From: Micavibrio sp. UBA1850
GTDB lineage: Bacteria; Pseudomonadota; Alphaproteobacteria; Micavibrionales; Micavibrionaceae
Direction: 5' to 3'
NCBI GenBank assembly: GCA_002338525.1
Contig: DDIM01000016.1
Coordinates: 1 to 64,000 of the forward strand
Length of the DNA: 64,000 bases
Both the position numbers and the translations under genes were made by a program. Below, in pieces: positions 8,760 through 18,305 of this stretch. The first letter of the stretch is position 1; the number at the start of each line of letters is the position of its first letter. The notes below the pieces were generated by a model. That model saw nothing but the letters and a program-made list of their open reading frames with translations. It ran no database searches and had not been told where the DNA came from.

Positions 8760-10298
8760 ATGAATTATTTAACCATTGCGATTGTATCGTCAGCCCTTCT
8801 TTGTTCAACATCAGGTGTGGCTTTGGCGCAAAACCAAAGTTTTGTCTTCGGGCAGGAAACAGAGTCTGAGGGCTTTTCTTTTGGCAGTTCTGAAATCGAC
8901 ACTATGGATGTCGGTGAACAGGACGCGCAAAGCCCCAAACACTGGAAATTCAACACTGAGGTTGATTTTGGAGCGGGCTATTTACCCTACGAAGAGGCAA
9001 ACGTAGATGTATCAACGCACGCTCGCATTACACCAGAGTTAACATGGCGAGGGGACAACCGCTTCAGTGCGAAATTCTCGGGTGAGATTGCTCATTTTTC
9101 TGAGTTAGGATCTCGAGATTCTAATGATGTACAAGTCTTGTATCAAGACAATTACGTCCGCTATACAGATGACAACTTAAAATTGACCGCAGGACCTCAA
9201 AAGATAATTTGGGGATCAACAGACGAAATCAAACCAACAGACCGTATTGGCGCGCAAAATTTTTCTCAAGGCATCATACGTGATTATGCTGATCGTCAAT
9301 TGGCTGTGCCTGCTGTGCGTGGTGAGTACGTAAAAGATGGGTTTAAATTTGATGGCGTTGGTGTTTTCAAACACCGTAATGCTGAACTTGCTGAAGAAGA
9401 CAGCATGTGGAGCTTCATCAACCGCAATAATGGACGTGTGCTTGGGGTTCCTAACACACCAGAATTTGCCTCTATTGTTCAACAGGCAACCATTGATGAG
9501 GAAAGCTATGGTTTTGGAGGTGGTGGTGCACGCATAAGTAAGAAAACATCTCTTATGGATGGCGCGGTGACACTACAGCGTGTTCGCCAAACAACACCTT
9601 TTTATGACATCAATCCGCAAATTAGTGCCGCTGTTGAGGCTGGATCGTTTACACCGACAACATTATCATCGTTGAGCGGTGCAACAGCCACAATCATCAA
9701 CCCATGGACATGGGTGATGGGAGGTGATGTATCGATCCCTATAGGTGCATCAATTTTCAGGGGTGAGGTGGCATGGCTAAGTGACGTTCCTGTACACTCA
9801 CAGTCCTTCCGCAGGCGCGATGCGAATAATATACAAGCAGTTGCTGGCGTTGAGTTCTATCCGGGAGACACAGATTTTCGTGTTATTGTTCAATCCGTTG
9901 CAAATGTCCTTTACGGCGTAGATAATATGTTGGAACAAGACGAGCAATATTCACTTAATGGCTCATTTGAAAATCCATTTTTACATGGTGATCTTGTCGC
10001 AAGCTTGGATTATGGGCTCGGGATTAACGAGCATGATGTTTATATCAACCCTAAATTATCTTATAGAGGCATCGATAATCACGATCTTTATGTCGAGGGG
10101 CACTTCTTTGATGGAAGTGATGTTACGGTTGGCGGATTTTACGAAGACAATTCTCAGGTTCGCGTCGGATGGAGTTACGAATTTGGAAAATCCTTTGATC
10201 TTCCTAAAATGCCAGTAAAGCAAGCATACACACCAAAGCGTAAATACACCCCAAAGGGTAAATACGTAGACACATATGTGCCCGTACCAGAAAGATAA
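8760..10298 (+). CDS. Outer-membrane beta-barrel protein, DUF1302-like
   Basis: 512 residues with a signal peptide ending VALA before QNQSF. The mature part has alternating polar/aromatic strands typical of a barrel, e.g. FSAKFSGEIAHF, NYVRYTDDNLKLTAGPQKIIWGS, and a late strand QVRVGWSYEFG. The PQKIIWGSTDEIKPTD stretch resembles DUF1302-type outer-membrane proteins often found with MMPL pumps and LolA-like proteins. A basic, proline-rich tail of about 40 residues (repeats of YTPK-K) follows the last strand, so the C-terminus is not the usual terminal Phe. Translation is probably coupled to the preceding gene, since no clear ribosome site is seen. Confidence 0.75.
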   Translation: MNYLTIAIVSSALLCSTSGVALAQNQSFVFGQETESEGFSFGSSEIDTMDVGEQDAQSPKHWKFNTEVDFGAGYLPYEEANVDVSTHARITPELTWRGDNRFSAKFSGEIAHFSELGSRDSNDVQVLYQDNYVRYTDDNLKLTAGPQKIIWGSTDEIKPTDRIGAQNFSQGIIRDYADRQLAVPAVRGEYVKDGFKFDGVGVFKHRNAELAEEDSMWSFINRNNGRVLGVPNTPEFASIVQQATIDEESYGFGGGGARISKKTSLMDGAVTLQRVRQTTPFYDINPQISAAVEAGSFTPTTLSSLSGATATIINPWTWVMGGDVSIPIGASIFRGEVAWLSDVPVHSQSFRRRDANNIQAVAGVEFYPGDTDFRVIVQSVANVLYGVDNMLEQDEQYSLNGSFENPFLHGDLVASLDYGLGINEHDVYINPKLSYRGIDNHDLYVEGHFFDGSDVTVGGFYEDNSQVRVGWSYEFGKSFDLPKMPVKQAYTPKRKYTPKGKYVDTYVPVPER

Positions 10299-10313
10299 TG
10301 ATTATTTAGGTGC

Positions 10314-11237
10314 TCAGTTGTCTTGATAAATGTTGTTCAAGGCCTCTCTCACTTCGGGATAGTGAAATACATACCCCGTATCTAAGGCTTTTTGTGGAAC
10401 TACATTTTGTCCATGAAGCATAATTTCTTCAGCCATATCACTAAACAGCGCTTTTAACGCGATACCCGGAACAGGAAGCAATACAGGGCGGTGAAGCGCA
10501 TGTCCTAGAGCTTTTGCAAACTCCTTGTTGCGCACAGGATTTGGGGCTGTCCCATTGATGGGGCCTTCAATATTATCATGATCAAGGCTGTGAAGAATGA
10601 TGCCAATCAAATCATTACGATGTATCCAAGAAAACCATTGTTGTCCATCACCAATAGGGCCGCCGACACCCATAATAGATGGCGGATATAACTCTTTAAG
10701 GGTGCCGCCATCTTTTTCTAAAACAACACCAGTTCGTAACAATACGGTTCGTATGTTTAATTGTTGCGCCTTTAAAGCCTCTGTCTCCCATGCTTGGCAC
10801 AAGTTTTTGGAATAAGACCCAATATCATTTTCAGATGGGTGCGATTGTTCATCATAAACTTTATCAGTATGCGTGCCATACCATCCAATGGCAGAACCAC
10901 TGATGAAAACATCGGGCTTTTGATCAAGCCGCTTTAAAAGAGCCACCAGTTTTTTTGTGGTGTGAATTCGACTACCAAAAATCTTGGCCTTGGTCTTATC
11001 ATTCCACCGCTGTGCGATAGGCTCACCTGCAAGATTGATAACAGCATTGAAAACATGATCATTTTTGATTTCCGATAGGTCTCCAATAAATGTGATGTCA
11101 TCATTTTGAAACTTGTTGGCAGCACGTCTTGGATGACGGGTTAACACTGTCACGGCATGTTTCTGCTCGAGTAAGGATTTGCATAGAGCGCGCCCAATGA
11201 AACCAGTTCCGCCTGTAATCAGTATGTTTTTTCCCAT
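10314..11237 (-). CDS. TIGR01777-family epimerase (SDR39U1-like)
   Basis: 307 residues with the atypical SDR Rossmann motif GGTGFIG at the extreme N-terminus, SGSAIGWYGTH in the active-site region, and the family C-terminal domain (VPGIALKALFSDMAEEIML). An AGGAG site lies 6 bases before the ATG. The family is NAD(P)-binding and cytoplasmic; its substrate is not established (YfcH-type). It is convergent with the barrel gene with 15 bases between, and apparently monocistronic. Confidence 0.9.
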   Translation of the reverse strand: MGKNILITGGTGFIGRALCKSLLEQKHAVTVLTRHPRRAANKFQNDDITFIGDLSEIKNDHVFNAVINLAGEPIAQRWNDKTKAKIFGSRIHTTKKLVALLKRLDQKPDVFISGSAIGWYGTHTDKVYDEQSHPSENDIGSYSKNLCQAWETEALKAQQLNIRTVLLRTGVVLEKDGGTLKELYPPSIMGVGGPIGDGQQWFSWIHRNDLIGIILHSLDHDNIEGPINGTAPNPVRNKEFAKALGHALHRPVLLPVPGIALKALFSDMAEEIMLHGQNVVPQKALDTGYVFHYPEVREALNNIYQDN

Positions 11238-11368
11238 CTCTCCACTCCTAACTATTTAAAATATATATCATAAAAGTGGAAGGGCAAGGGCGGCGCACTA
11301 AATTTGTGATCGTTTTTATACGGCGATCAAGCCAGAAAAATAATTCAGATAAAACCGGGGTTACGACT

Positions 11369-12706
11369 TTATTTCGGAACGTAATCGTTAATTTTCTTTT
11401 TCTTACGTTTTTTTGAAACGTGATTGTAGATTAAGAAGCTTGCCGAAAAGGCCCCCACCGCAACAATGAGATCAACAAACGCAGTCACAAGCGCTGTACC
11501 CGACAAGATGCTAATTTCCTTGTGGCGAACAACTTTTGTTTTTCTTTGTTCAAGCTCTCGTCTTATTGTTCTGAGATAGGCATAGATAGGCTTAAAATCA
11601 AAAACGTCATAGCCGACCTTTAATAGAATGCCTACAAACACCGCTTGCGGGATGTAGTTCATAAGATTACTAAATATCATCATATTGATGATGACGAATA
11701 AGCCGGCGCTTATTCCTGCAAGGCGCATAGTCGCACCTTCTTTAACGGTTAATACTGAGGGCACAGTTGATTGTGCCCCGGGCACACCACCAATAAATCC
11801 AATGATAGATGTTGATAGTCCTTGTGCAATAAGTTCCTTATTTTGACGCGTTTTGGTTCCGCGCATCTTATCGATAATAAGGGATGTGAGGAGGGTATCT
11901 ATATAGCAAAGAGCCGCAAGCTTTATGGCAAAAGGAAGGGCAAGCATAAAGATTTTAAATGTCATTTGCGTTGGAATTTGCTGTGCGATATATCCTGTAA
12001 ATTCAGAAAGGTTCGTTATGTGAACATCGATAGTTAAATACTCAACAGGTGCTTTTATAAAATAGGCAAGTAAGCTAACCACAATAAGCGCAAGCAGCGT
12101 GCCTGGTAAAAAAGAATTAAGCCTTAGTGAGACCCTCTTAAGCAGAAGCGGCGAGACAAAGGCAATAAAAAGGGTTAAGCAAGCAAGCGCAGAGTTTAAA
12201 AGGACGCTTCCTCCTAAGGGATCACGGTCGATACCAAAAATCGCTTTAAATTGCAGTGTCCATATGATGATGGCAATACCACACATAAAACCAGAAACCA
12301 CTAAATTGGGAACGTAGCGAATAAATCTTCCAACCTTTAGCAAACCAAATATGACGAGTATGACAGCCGTCATAAGAAGAACAATATTGACGAAATGCTC
12401 TGCACTTATGCCAGAGACCTCTTGAGGCAGTTGCTCTAGTGAGTACGCAACAATCACTGCGGTCACTGTACTCATAGGCGCTGTAAGCCCAGAGCCCTGA
12501 ATACGGCTCCCTCCAAACGCAGACGTTACAAGCGCAATAAGCCCGGCAGACAACATGCCTGCAAAAGCCCCGCGTCCAGACAAGAGACCCAGAGCCGCCC
12601 CAAGGTTAAGCATGATGATACTAACGGCAAGTCCAACAATAATATTGTGAAAAATACTTCCCAAAGTAATCGTATTGCTGTTTGGTTTTTTTACACTATT
12701 TTCCAT
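11369..12706 (-). CDS. SulP-family anion permease lacking a STAS domain
   Basis: 445 residues with about ten or more hydrophobic helices. Motifs include IQGSGLTAPMSTVTAVIVAY near residue 65 and GGVPGAQSTVPSVLTVKEGA near 300, typical of the SulP transport core. The usual cytoplasmic STAS domain of SulP proteins is absent: only about 60 basic residues follow the core (REISIL..., ending KKRKKKKIND). Likely substrates are sulfate, bicarbonate or another small anion; no neighbour narrows this. No strong ribosome site is visible. Confidence 0.85.
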   Translation of the reverse strand: MENSVKKPNSNTITLGSIFHNIIVGLAVSIIMLNLGAALGLLSGRGAFAGMLSAGLIALVTSAFGGSRIQGSGLTAPMSTVTAVIVAYSLEQLPQEVSGISAEHFVNIVLLMTAVILVIFGLLKVGRFIRYVPNLVVSGFMCGIAIIIWTLQFKAIFGIDRDPLGGSVLLNSALACLTLFIAFVSPLLLKRVSLRLNSFLPGTLLALIVVSLLAYFIKAPVEYLTIDVHITNLSEFTGYIAQQIPTQMTFKIFMLALPFAIKLAALCYIDTLLTSLIIDKMRGTKTRQNKELIAQGLSTSIIGFIGGVPGAQSTVPSVLTVKEGATMRLAGISAGLFVIINMMIFSNLMNYIPQAVFVGILLKVGYDVFDFKPIYAYLRTIRRELEQRKTKVVRHKEISILSGTALVTAFVDLIVAVGAFSASFLIYNHVSKKRKKKKINDYVPK

Positions 12707-12901
12707 AGCCTATTTTTTATCTGTTTTATCAGCCTTGCGCCAACAAAAAACGATCATAGGCATTATAAAATGTTGATATAAAGGCGGCGTAGTCTCACAA
12801 ACATGTATTTTTTAACAACCAAAAAGGCTTTGCTTATTATGGGGAGTGATAATAGAATTAAAAGATATTAAAACATCTTCAAAAATCATATCTCATAAAC
12901 C

Positions 12902-13165
12902 ATGTCAGAAAAACTAACCGAACAAAAATGGGTTATTTATATTTTATTGTGCAATGATGATACGCTGTACACGGGGATTACGAATGACATGAAAAATCGC
13001 CTTACACAGCATGAAACGGGAGAGGGCGCAAAATACACAAAAGGGCGCGGTCCGTTTCGTATTGTATATCAAGAGGGCGCACCTGACCGTAGCACAGCCA
13101 GTAAAAGAGAATATGAGATAAAAAAGATGACAAAATCTCAGAAATTAAAAATGATTAAGGTTTAG
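12902..13165 (+). CDS. GIY-YIG domain protein (YhbQ/UPF0213 type)
   Basis: 87 residues forming a lone GIY-YIG nuclease fold: WVIYILLCNDDTLYTGIT supplies the two signature strands, NRLTQHETGEGAKYTKGR the catalytic Arg/Tyr region, and a basic C-terminal helix closes it. Such stand-alone proteins are thought to act on DNA, but the cellular role is uncertain. Preceded by a gene-free, AT-rich gap (12707-12901). The 3' end overlaps the convergent gene at 13155 by 11 bases. Confidence 0.9.
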   Translation: MSEKLTEQKWVIYILLCNDDTLYTGITNDMKNRLTQHETGEGAKYTKGRGPFRIVYQEGAPDRSTASKREYEIKKMTKSQKLKMIKV

Positions 13166-14024
13166 CACCGACAATCCATCCTTCTTCAGACAAAATAACA
13201 TCCAAAGCATTTTGCGACATGCCGGGGGCGCCTAACATGTCAATGAAGGTTCCTTGCATGTCATAGTTTGAAAACAGATTTGCGACATGCCTTACTTGAG
13301 CCTCGTCTAACACCATTCCGTCTTTTACAGGTACGTCAAACATTGAGGGGTAAATTTCACCAATGATAATCGGTTTATCTATTGCGCTATCAAAGCGTGT
13401 CTCAAATGGCCAAATCGCAATGTCTGATTTAAATTGATCGTTGTGGCGTAATTGCTCTAAATGATAAATGCCAAGCAAGGTCTGACTGCCAACCGACCCC
13501 GTATACGCTAGCTGCCAAACAGACTTTGCACCTTTTACACATTGCTCGACAGTGCGTTTTTCTGGAATATGTGTGAAAGCATCTACAGGTTTTTTAGGGT
13601 GTAAATGTTCATAGCAAAAATGGTGGGGGTGCCCCCAAAAAGGGCCCTCACTAGGTTTGAATTTTTGATTGGCCTTGTTTGCAACCTCAAATCGATTGGA
13701 GGCATTATGCGGGCTATCAGTTATTTGAGATGCTAAATAAGCCCAAACATTGTGCCATTTCGGTCCGTTGAACAGTTGCGTAGCGGCGCTTTGCGGATAT
13801 CCAAAGGCAAAATCAAACCCCACGAAGATCGTTTCTTTGCGCTCAAGAATAAGGCTTAGATTTTTAGATATAAAATCCATCGCACAAAATCGTGTCGGGG
13901 CGTTATGGGTTTCATACACGTGACCGTTTTGAGCAAGGCTAATCCAGATTGAGTTTTTGCCAGTGGTTGGCGTATTGGCAGCCGACCAATCAACAATCAT
14001 AATATGATCAAATAGGCGGCTCAT
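13155..14024 (-). CDS. Conserved protein of unknown function, RNase-H-like fold suspected
   Basis: 289 residues, soluble. The N-terminus (HIMIVDWSAANTPTTGKNSIW) followed by ETIFVGFDFAFGYP gives two strand-Asp motifs like those of actin/RNase-H-fold proteins such as DUF429. Related alphaproteobacterial proteins have been labelled molybdopterin- or cobalamin-related without firm evidence. The start overlaps the MFS gene stop as ATGA, so it is translationally coupled to the MFS transporter. Function unknown. Confidence 0.6.
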   Translation of the reverse strand: MSRLFDHIMIVDWSAANTPTTGKNSIWISLAQNGHVYETHNAPTRFCAMDFISKNLSLILERKETIFVGFDFAFGYPQSAATQLFNGPKWHNVWAYLASQITDSPHNASNRFEVANKANQKFKPSEGPFWGHPHHFCYEHLHPKKPVDAFTHIPEKRTVEQCVKGAKSVWQLAYTGSVGSQTLLGIYHLEQLRHNDQFKSDIAIWPFETRFDSAIDKPIIIGEIYPSMFDVPVKDGMVLDEAQVRHVANLFSNYDMQGTFIDMLGAPGMSQNALDVILSEEGWIVGAKP

Positions 14025-15358
14025 TTTTTAAATTTGTTTAAAATACGAGGCGGCAGCAGAAGACAAAGATAAACAGCAACAAGCGCATTTATGCATGCAA
14101 AGGCAAGGAAGATTTCAACAATTTTCCAGCCATATATAATACAAGCCCCAGACGCAATAGAGGCCGATATGATAAACACGGCATCCATAACAGAACTGGC
14201 AGCCACAATGCGGGCGCGCTCAGCCACTATTGTTCTGTCTTGGATAATGGCCTTAAGCGGTACGATAAACAAACCGCCGCATATGGCAATCATCGAAATA
14301 TCAAAAATGACGCGCCAATGCGCTGTGTTTTCTAAAAATTGCGAAAGCGAAAGAAGCGGGCCTGTGTGGACACCTATTGCAGGACTTGAAAAATACAAAT
14401 CTACGGAAAAAACAGAAATGAAAAATACCGCAATCGGTACAAATGTTGCCTCTACACGGCCTTTCAATAACTTATTATTAAGCAGTCCGCCCATCGCAAT
14501 GCCTATAGAAAATAGCACAAGAAGAAAGGCAAGCACGTGCGCGTTTCCGTTTAATGATTCCTCGGTGAAGTTTGCAAGCTGTGCTGTAAACATTCCGCCC
14601 ATGGCGTAAAACCATGCAGAACCTAATATTGTGCGCCTTATAAAGCGATCACGCACCAACGCATCATGTAAGATACGGTATGTTTGCGTAATGATATTAT
14701 AGCGAACGCGAAAATGAGGCGTTGATGAGGGGGCTATAGGAATATGGCGGCTAGAGGCATATCCTATGCATGCACAAGTAATAAGCGAAAGGCTAACAAT
14801 AATACTACCATAGGGAAGGGTGATGAGAACCGTTCCCGCAATAGTGCCCGTTAATACGGCTAAAAACGTCCCTGTGTTAAGAAGCGCGTTTCCCCCGATT
14901 AGTTCATTTTGCTGTAAATGTTGCGGTAAGATAGAGAATTTACACGGCCCAAAAAATGCTGATTGCGCCCCCAATGCAAACAAAACAATAAATGACATCA
15001 CGACAGAACCAATCAACAATGAAAACGCACCTGCCAAAGCAATTAAAATCTCTGCTATTTTGACGATACGGATAATTCTATCCTTGGGGAGTTTATCGGC
15101 CAATTGTCCGGCAATGGCAGAAAATAATATAAAGGGAAGAATAAACAGCCCCGCCGCGGCAGTGACCAATAATTTTGGATCAATACCAAGGGTAGCTTTT
15201 TGAGACGCCTGAGAGGCAACCCCGAACAGCAATATGACGACAAACGCATTTTTGAATAAATTATCGTGAAATGCCCCTAAAAACTGTGTGATGAAAAGCG
15301 GCAAGAACCGCCTATCATTAAGGAGTAAAAATTGATTATGCGCCATATTACGTTTCAT
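14021..15358 (-). CDS. MFS transporter, LplT-like (lysophospholipid flippase family)
   Basis: 445 residues with about 12 TM helices. The N-terminus FLPLFITQFLGAFHDNLFKNAFVV and the cytoplasmic loop GQLADKLPKDRIIRIVKIAE are characteristic of LplT and the MFS domain of bifunctional acyltransferases, which move lysophospholipids into the inner leaflet. The ATG at 15346 directly follows the upstream stop (TAATATG) and is as plausible as 15358. It lies between the DUF2339 gene and the gene at 13155, all overlapping, so the three probably form one transcript. No acyltransferase gene is adjacent. Confidence 0.85.
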   Translation of the reverse strand: MKRNMAHNQFLLLNDRRFLPLFITQFLGAFHDNLFKNAFVVILLFGVASQASQKATLGIDPKLLVTAAAGLFILPFILFSAIAGQLADKLPKDRIIRIVKIAEILIALAGAFSLLIGSVVMSFIVLFALGAQSAFFGPCKFSILPQHLQQNELIGGNALLNTGTFLAVLTGTIAGTVLITLPYGSIIVSLSLITCACIGYASSRHIPIAPSSTPHFRVRYNIITQTYRILHDALVRDRFIRRTILGSAWFYAMGGMFTAQLANFTEESLNGNAHVLAFLLVLFSIGIAMGGLLNNKLLKGRVEATFVPIAVFFISVFSVDLYFSSPAIGVHTGPLLSLSQFLENTAHWRVIFDISMIAICGGLFIVPLKAIIQDRTIVAERARIVAASSVMDAVFIISASIASGACIIYGWKIVEIFLAFACINALVAVYLCLLLPPRILNKFKK

Positions 15359-18086
15359 CTTTTAGCGTCGTGTTGTTAACCGCCATTACAAATTTTGTGT
15401 ATGACATGCTAAGACCGATTAGAACAACCCCAAGGCCTAAGAAAGACACAACGCGTAGCATGCCTTCCAGCTCAGAGGCGTCAACAAGAAACACTTTCGT
15501 AATGGCCAATAATATAAAGGCAACGGAGACCATACGGAAAACCTTATTTGATGTCTTAATCCCTAAAATTAAAAGGACAATGCCCGTTACAAGCCATATA
15601 GCAGAATAGCTATAAAGCTCTGCAGCGCTCATCTGCGTATCAAGAGCAACAACACTGCCGTGGAAATAATGACGAACCGTAAGTGAGACAAACGCAAACA
15701 ATGACACTGCGCCAAATCCCTCATAGAAGCGTTTCAACGCACTATGTGTGTTTGTGGCAGAGGCATTAATCATAGGGACACTGATCATAATGGCTGCAAT
15801 TAACGCACCAACGCCGTAGACCAGTGTAACACCATTCAATATAGGCACATGACCCATAAGTTGGCTATCATGGAATAGCGGGTTATAGAGGATCATGTCA
15901 AAGTAAATAATGCGCGCAAATGCAAAGGTCGCAAGCACGTGTCCCACGATTTCATATCGTCTGCGCGCTTGTTTACGGGCATAGTACATGATCATGGCTC
16001 CCGCAAAACCGATCAAGATGCTAAGTGTGCCGCGCTCAACAAATTCAAGCGTATTTAAGAACGGGTTTTGCGCCCCATCGCTTAGTAAATAACGATAACC
16101 GTAATACGCCAAAGTTGCGAACAAAGCCGATGCCAAATACGTCAAAAAGGATTGAACACGCACATTGCGCTTTGACGCAGCGTTAATGGGGAAGGCATGG
16201 CGCGCAAGAGCCATCAATACACCCGCTCCACCAAGTTGGAGAAGAGGCGCGCTGAGAATTGATGACGTTGTGCTGCTTGGCACTGTTTCACCAAACAGAC
16301 TTGCGATTGCAACGCTTGCGATCAATAAAATTTGCTCAACATTCATGAAAACAAACACGAAGCAAAGAAGCGATATTATCTTTTCAAATGCATGCAGGGC
16401 TAGCTTTCGATAAAGCAGTGACGTTGCAAAAATTTGTCCTGCGATGGCAAGCGGGGCATATTCAAATGGTAATGCTGTTGTAAGCCCAATTGATATAAAT
16501 GCTGAGGCGCAAAACGCATATAGTGAAATAAGCTTAGTCTTAATACCTTCATCAGCATTGTAATGCCTGTTAATGTAATGAGCCTGCAAACAAGCAAGGC
16601 CAGACAGTATCAAACACATGAACGGCCAGTGAATATCGTATTGTGGCTCAAGTGATGTATAAGCCATAAAATAAAGCACAAAAGCCGATGCATTTTGTAT
16701 CCATGCCCATGGCATTGGATTTGTGACATGCCTCATAATGAAGGCAGGCACACCAAGATAAAGCATTGAGAGGCCTGAAAGCACAATCATAGCCTGCGCG
16801 CCACTTGCCTCATCTATCCATAAGGCGAGAACAATCAGAATCGCACCAATCTTCAAAAAAGCGGGGCGTTCATATGTGTGCGGATCAAAATAATAAAGCG
16901 CAAAAACGCCAAGGCTTAAAAGCCCTATCATAGACCAGTCAAAAAGCCCCATAGTCACATGTGAGCCAACCCATATGATTGTCAGCAGTGCACCCGCCAC
17001 AGCAATGGCATTGAGGCTATGAATAGGGGCCATGTCAGGAAGCGCTGATTGTATAACTTTGCGTGCCGTAGCGGTTAAAATAATCGACGCCAGACCCATA
17101 ACAAAAACTATGATCGGTGTGCTATCTGCTGGAGAAAAGCTTGTGACAATCCAAAGCGACGACCATCCAAAGCATGCAAACAAACAAACGCCAGACAAGA
17201 ACCACCACCCTTGGCGTATCAGTACAAACAAAGACCCACTAAAGAGGACGAATAAATATGAGAATAAAACAATGGCATCAGGATCTGACGATCCAAGAAG
17301 CGCGGGTGTTAGGAACCCACCAATCAAACCAAAGACGGCAATTGCCTGCCCATAACGGATAGAGGAAATAACAGCAAGCGCCGTAATTACGACCATGCCG
17401 GCAAATCCGATAGTGTTAGGTAAAAACTCATGCAAGTGGGTGGCCGAATAAATGCAGCCATATAAGCTAGCAAGACCTGCGCCGATAAGCCCTTGCGAAA
17501 TTCTATGTGCATTGGCAATATTTGGACGCTTTAAAATCCAGTGTCCCAAATATATAAGTCCAACCCCAAAAACGCCCCCCATGGTTAAGCGTGTCTCGGG
17601 GCCAAGAAGCCCTGCCTCCAAGGAGTATTTGACCATAAAAAAGGCAGCACATATAAGCGATAACGCACCAATCCAAACAGGCACCTTTGTGGCTATGTAT
17701 TTTTCAAATGTTGATTTTGCAACGTCGAAATCAAAAGCGTTGAGCGAGTTTATGCGTGATTCCTCCGCATTGTCTGTTTCATTGTCTATCTCGTCCCATT
17801 GATCAAAACTCTCATACTCTGTCTCGGTTTGTGTGTGGTGGTTTTCAGGAACAAAAATCTCTTCGTCACTCATCGTAACCTTAGGGACAGATGAGGCTTT
17901 TATACTTTCCTTTTGCGGGGTAGAAGAAGGCTTTTGAGCATGAAGATTATCAAGGCGGTGTTCTACCACTTTGATATGTGACTCCAAAGTTTCAATACGC
18001 GTTTCTAGTAGGCTTAGAAGTTTTACCTTACGGCCATTAACATAAGCGGATACGAGCAAAGCGCATATAATTAGAAAAGTGATCAT
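15348..18086 (-). CDS. DUF2339 multi-spanning membrane protein
   Basis: 912 residues. An N-terminal TM segment is followed by a coiled-coil region (LLETRIETLESHIKVVEHRLDNL), an acidic low-complexity linker, and then more than 20 hydrophobic helices to the C-terminus. This order (signal-like helix, coiled coil, polytopic domain with IATKVPVWIGALSLICAAFFMVKYSLE) is that of DUF2339. Molecular function is unknown for the family. It heads an overlapping trio with the LplT-like and RNase-H-like genes. Confidence 0.85.
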   Translation of the reverse strand: MITFLIICALLVSAYVNGRKVKLLSLLETRIETLESHIKVVEHRLDNLHAQKPSSTPQKESIKASSVPKVTMSDEEIFVPENHHTQTETEYESFDQWDEIDNETDNAEESRINSLNAFDFDVAKSTFEKYIATKVPVWIGALSLICAAFFMVKYSLEAGLLGPETRLTMGGVFGVGLIYLGHWILKRPNIANAHRISQGLIGAGLASLYGCIYSATHLHEFLPNTIGFAGMVVITALAVISSIRYGQAIAVFGLIGGFLTPALLGSSDPDAIVLFSYLFVLFSGSLFVLIRQGWWFLSGVCLFACFGWSSLWIVTSFSPADSTPIIVFVMGLASIILTATARKVIQSALPDMAPIHSLNAIAVAGALLTIIWVGSHVTMGLFDWSMIGLLSLGVFALYYFDPHTYERPAFLKIGAILIVLALWIDEASGAQAMIVLSGLSMLYLGVPAFIMRHVTNPMPWAWIQNASAFVLYFMAYTSLEPQYDIHWPFMCLILSGLACLQAHYINRHYNADEGIKTKLISLYAFCASAFISIGLTTALPFEYAPLAIAGQIFATSLLYRKLALHAFEKIISLLCFVFVFMNVEQILLIASVAIASLFGETVPSSTTSSILSAPLLQLGGAGVLMALARHAFPINAASKRNVRVQSFLTYLASALFATLAYYGYRYLLSDGAQNPFLNTLEFVERGTLSILIGFAGAMIMYYARKQARRRYEIVGHVLATFAFARIIYFDMILYNPLFHDSQLMGHVPILNGVTLVYGVGALIAAIMISVPMINASATNTHSALKRFYEGFGAVSLFAFVSLTVRHYFHGSVVALDTQMSAAELYSYSAIWLVTGIVLLILGIKTSNKVFRMVSVAFILLAITKVFLVDASELEGMLRVVSFLGLGVVLIGLSMSYTKFVMAVNNTTLKDET

Positions 18087-18167
18087 GTCATAACGCTACC
18101 ACATTTAATAACGGAGCAAAGCGCTGAATCACGCCGCTAACAAATCATCAACATTAGAAATGTTTGC

Positions 18168-18305
18168 TCACGCACGCTGTCGACGGCATTTATCCGAGCA
18201 ATATTTAACATCATCCCATACTTTTTCCCATTTTTTCCGCCAGGCGAAGGGGCGCTTGCAAACGGGGCACGTTTTTTGGGGAAGGTTTATCTTTTTATGC
18301 GTCAT
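18168..18305 (-). CDS. DUF2256 zinc-ribbon-like mini-protein
   Basis: 45 residues with CPVC...CSDKC, four cysteines arranged as a treble clef/zinc ribbon, plus the family signature RPFAWRKKWEKVWDDVKYC. The start ATG lies inside the last codons of the photolyase gene (11-base overlap), implying coupling. DUF2256 genes are commonly found next to this photolyase type. A role as a small metal-binding partner is inference. Confidence 0.85.
   Translation of the reverse strand: MTHKKINLPQKTCPVCKRPFAWRKKWEKVWDDVKYCSDKCRRQRA

Noticed and set aside
14091..14609. Plus-strand 172-codon frame opposite the MFS gene
   Set aside because: It mirrors the hydrophobic codon bias of the LplT-like transporter and has no family features.
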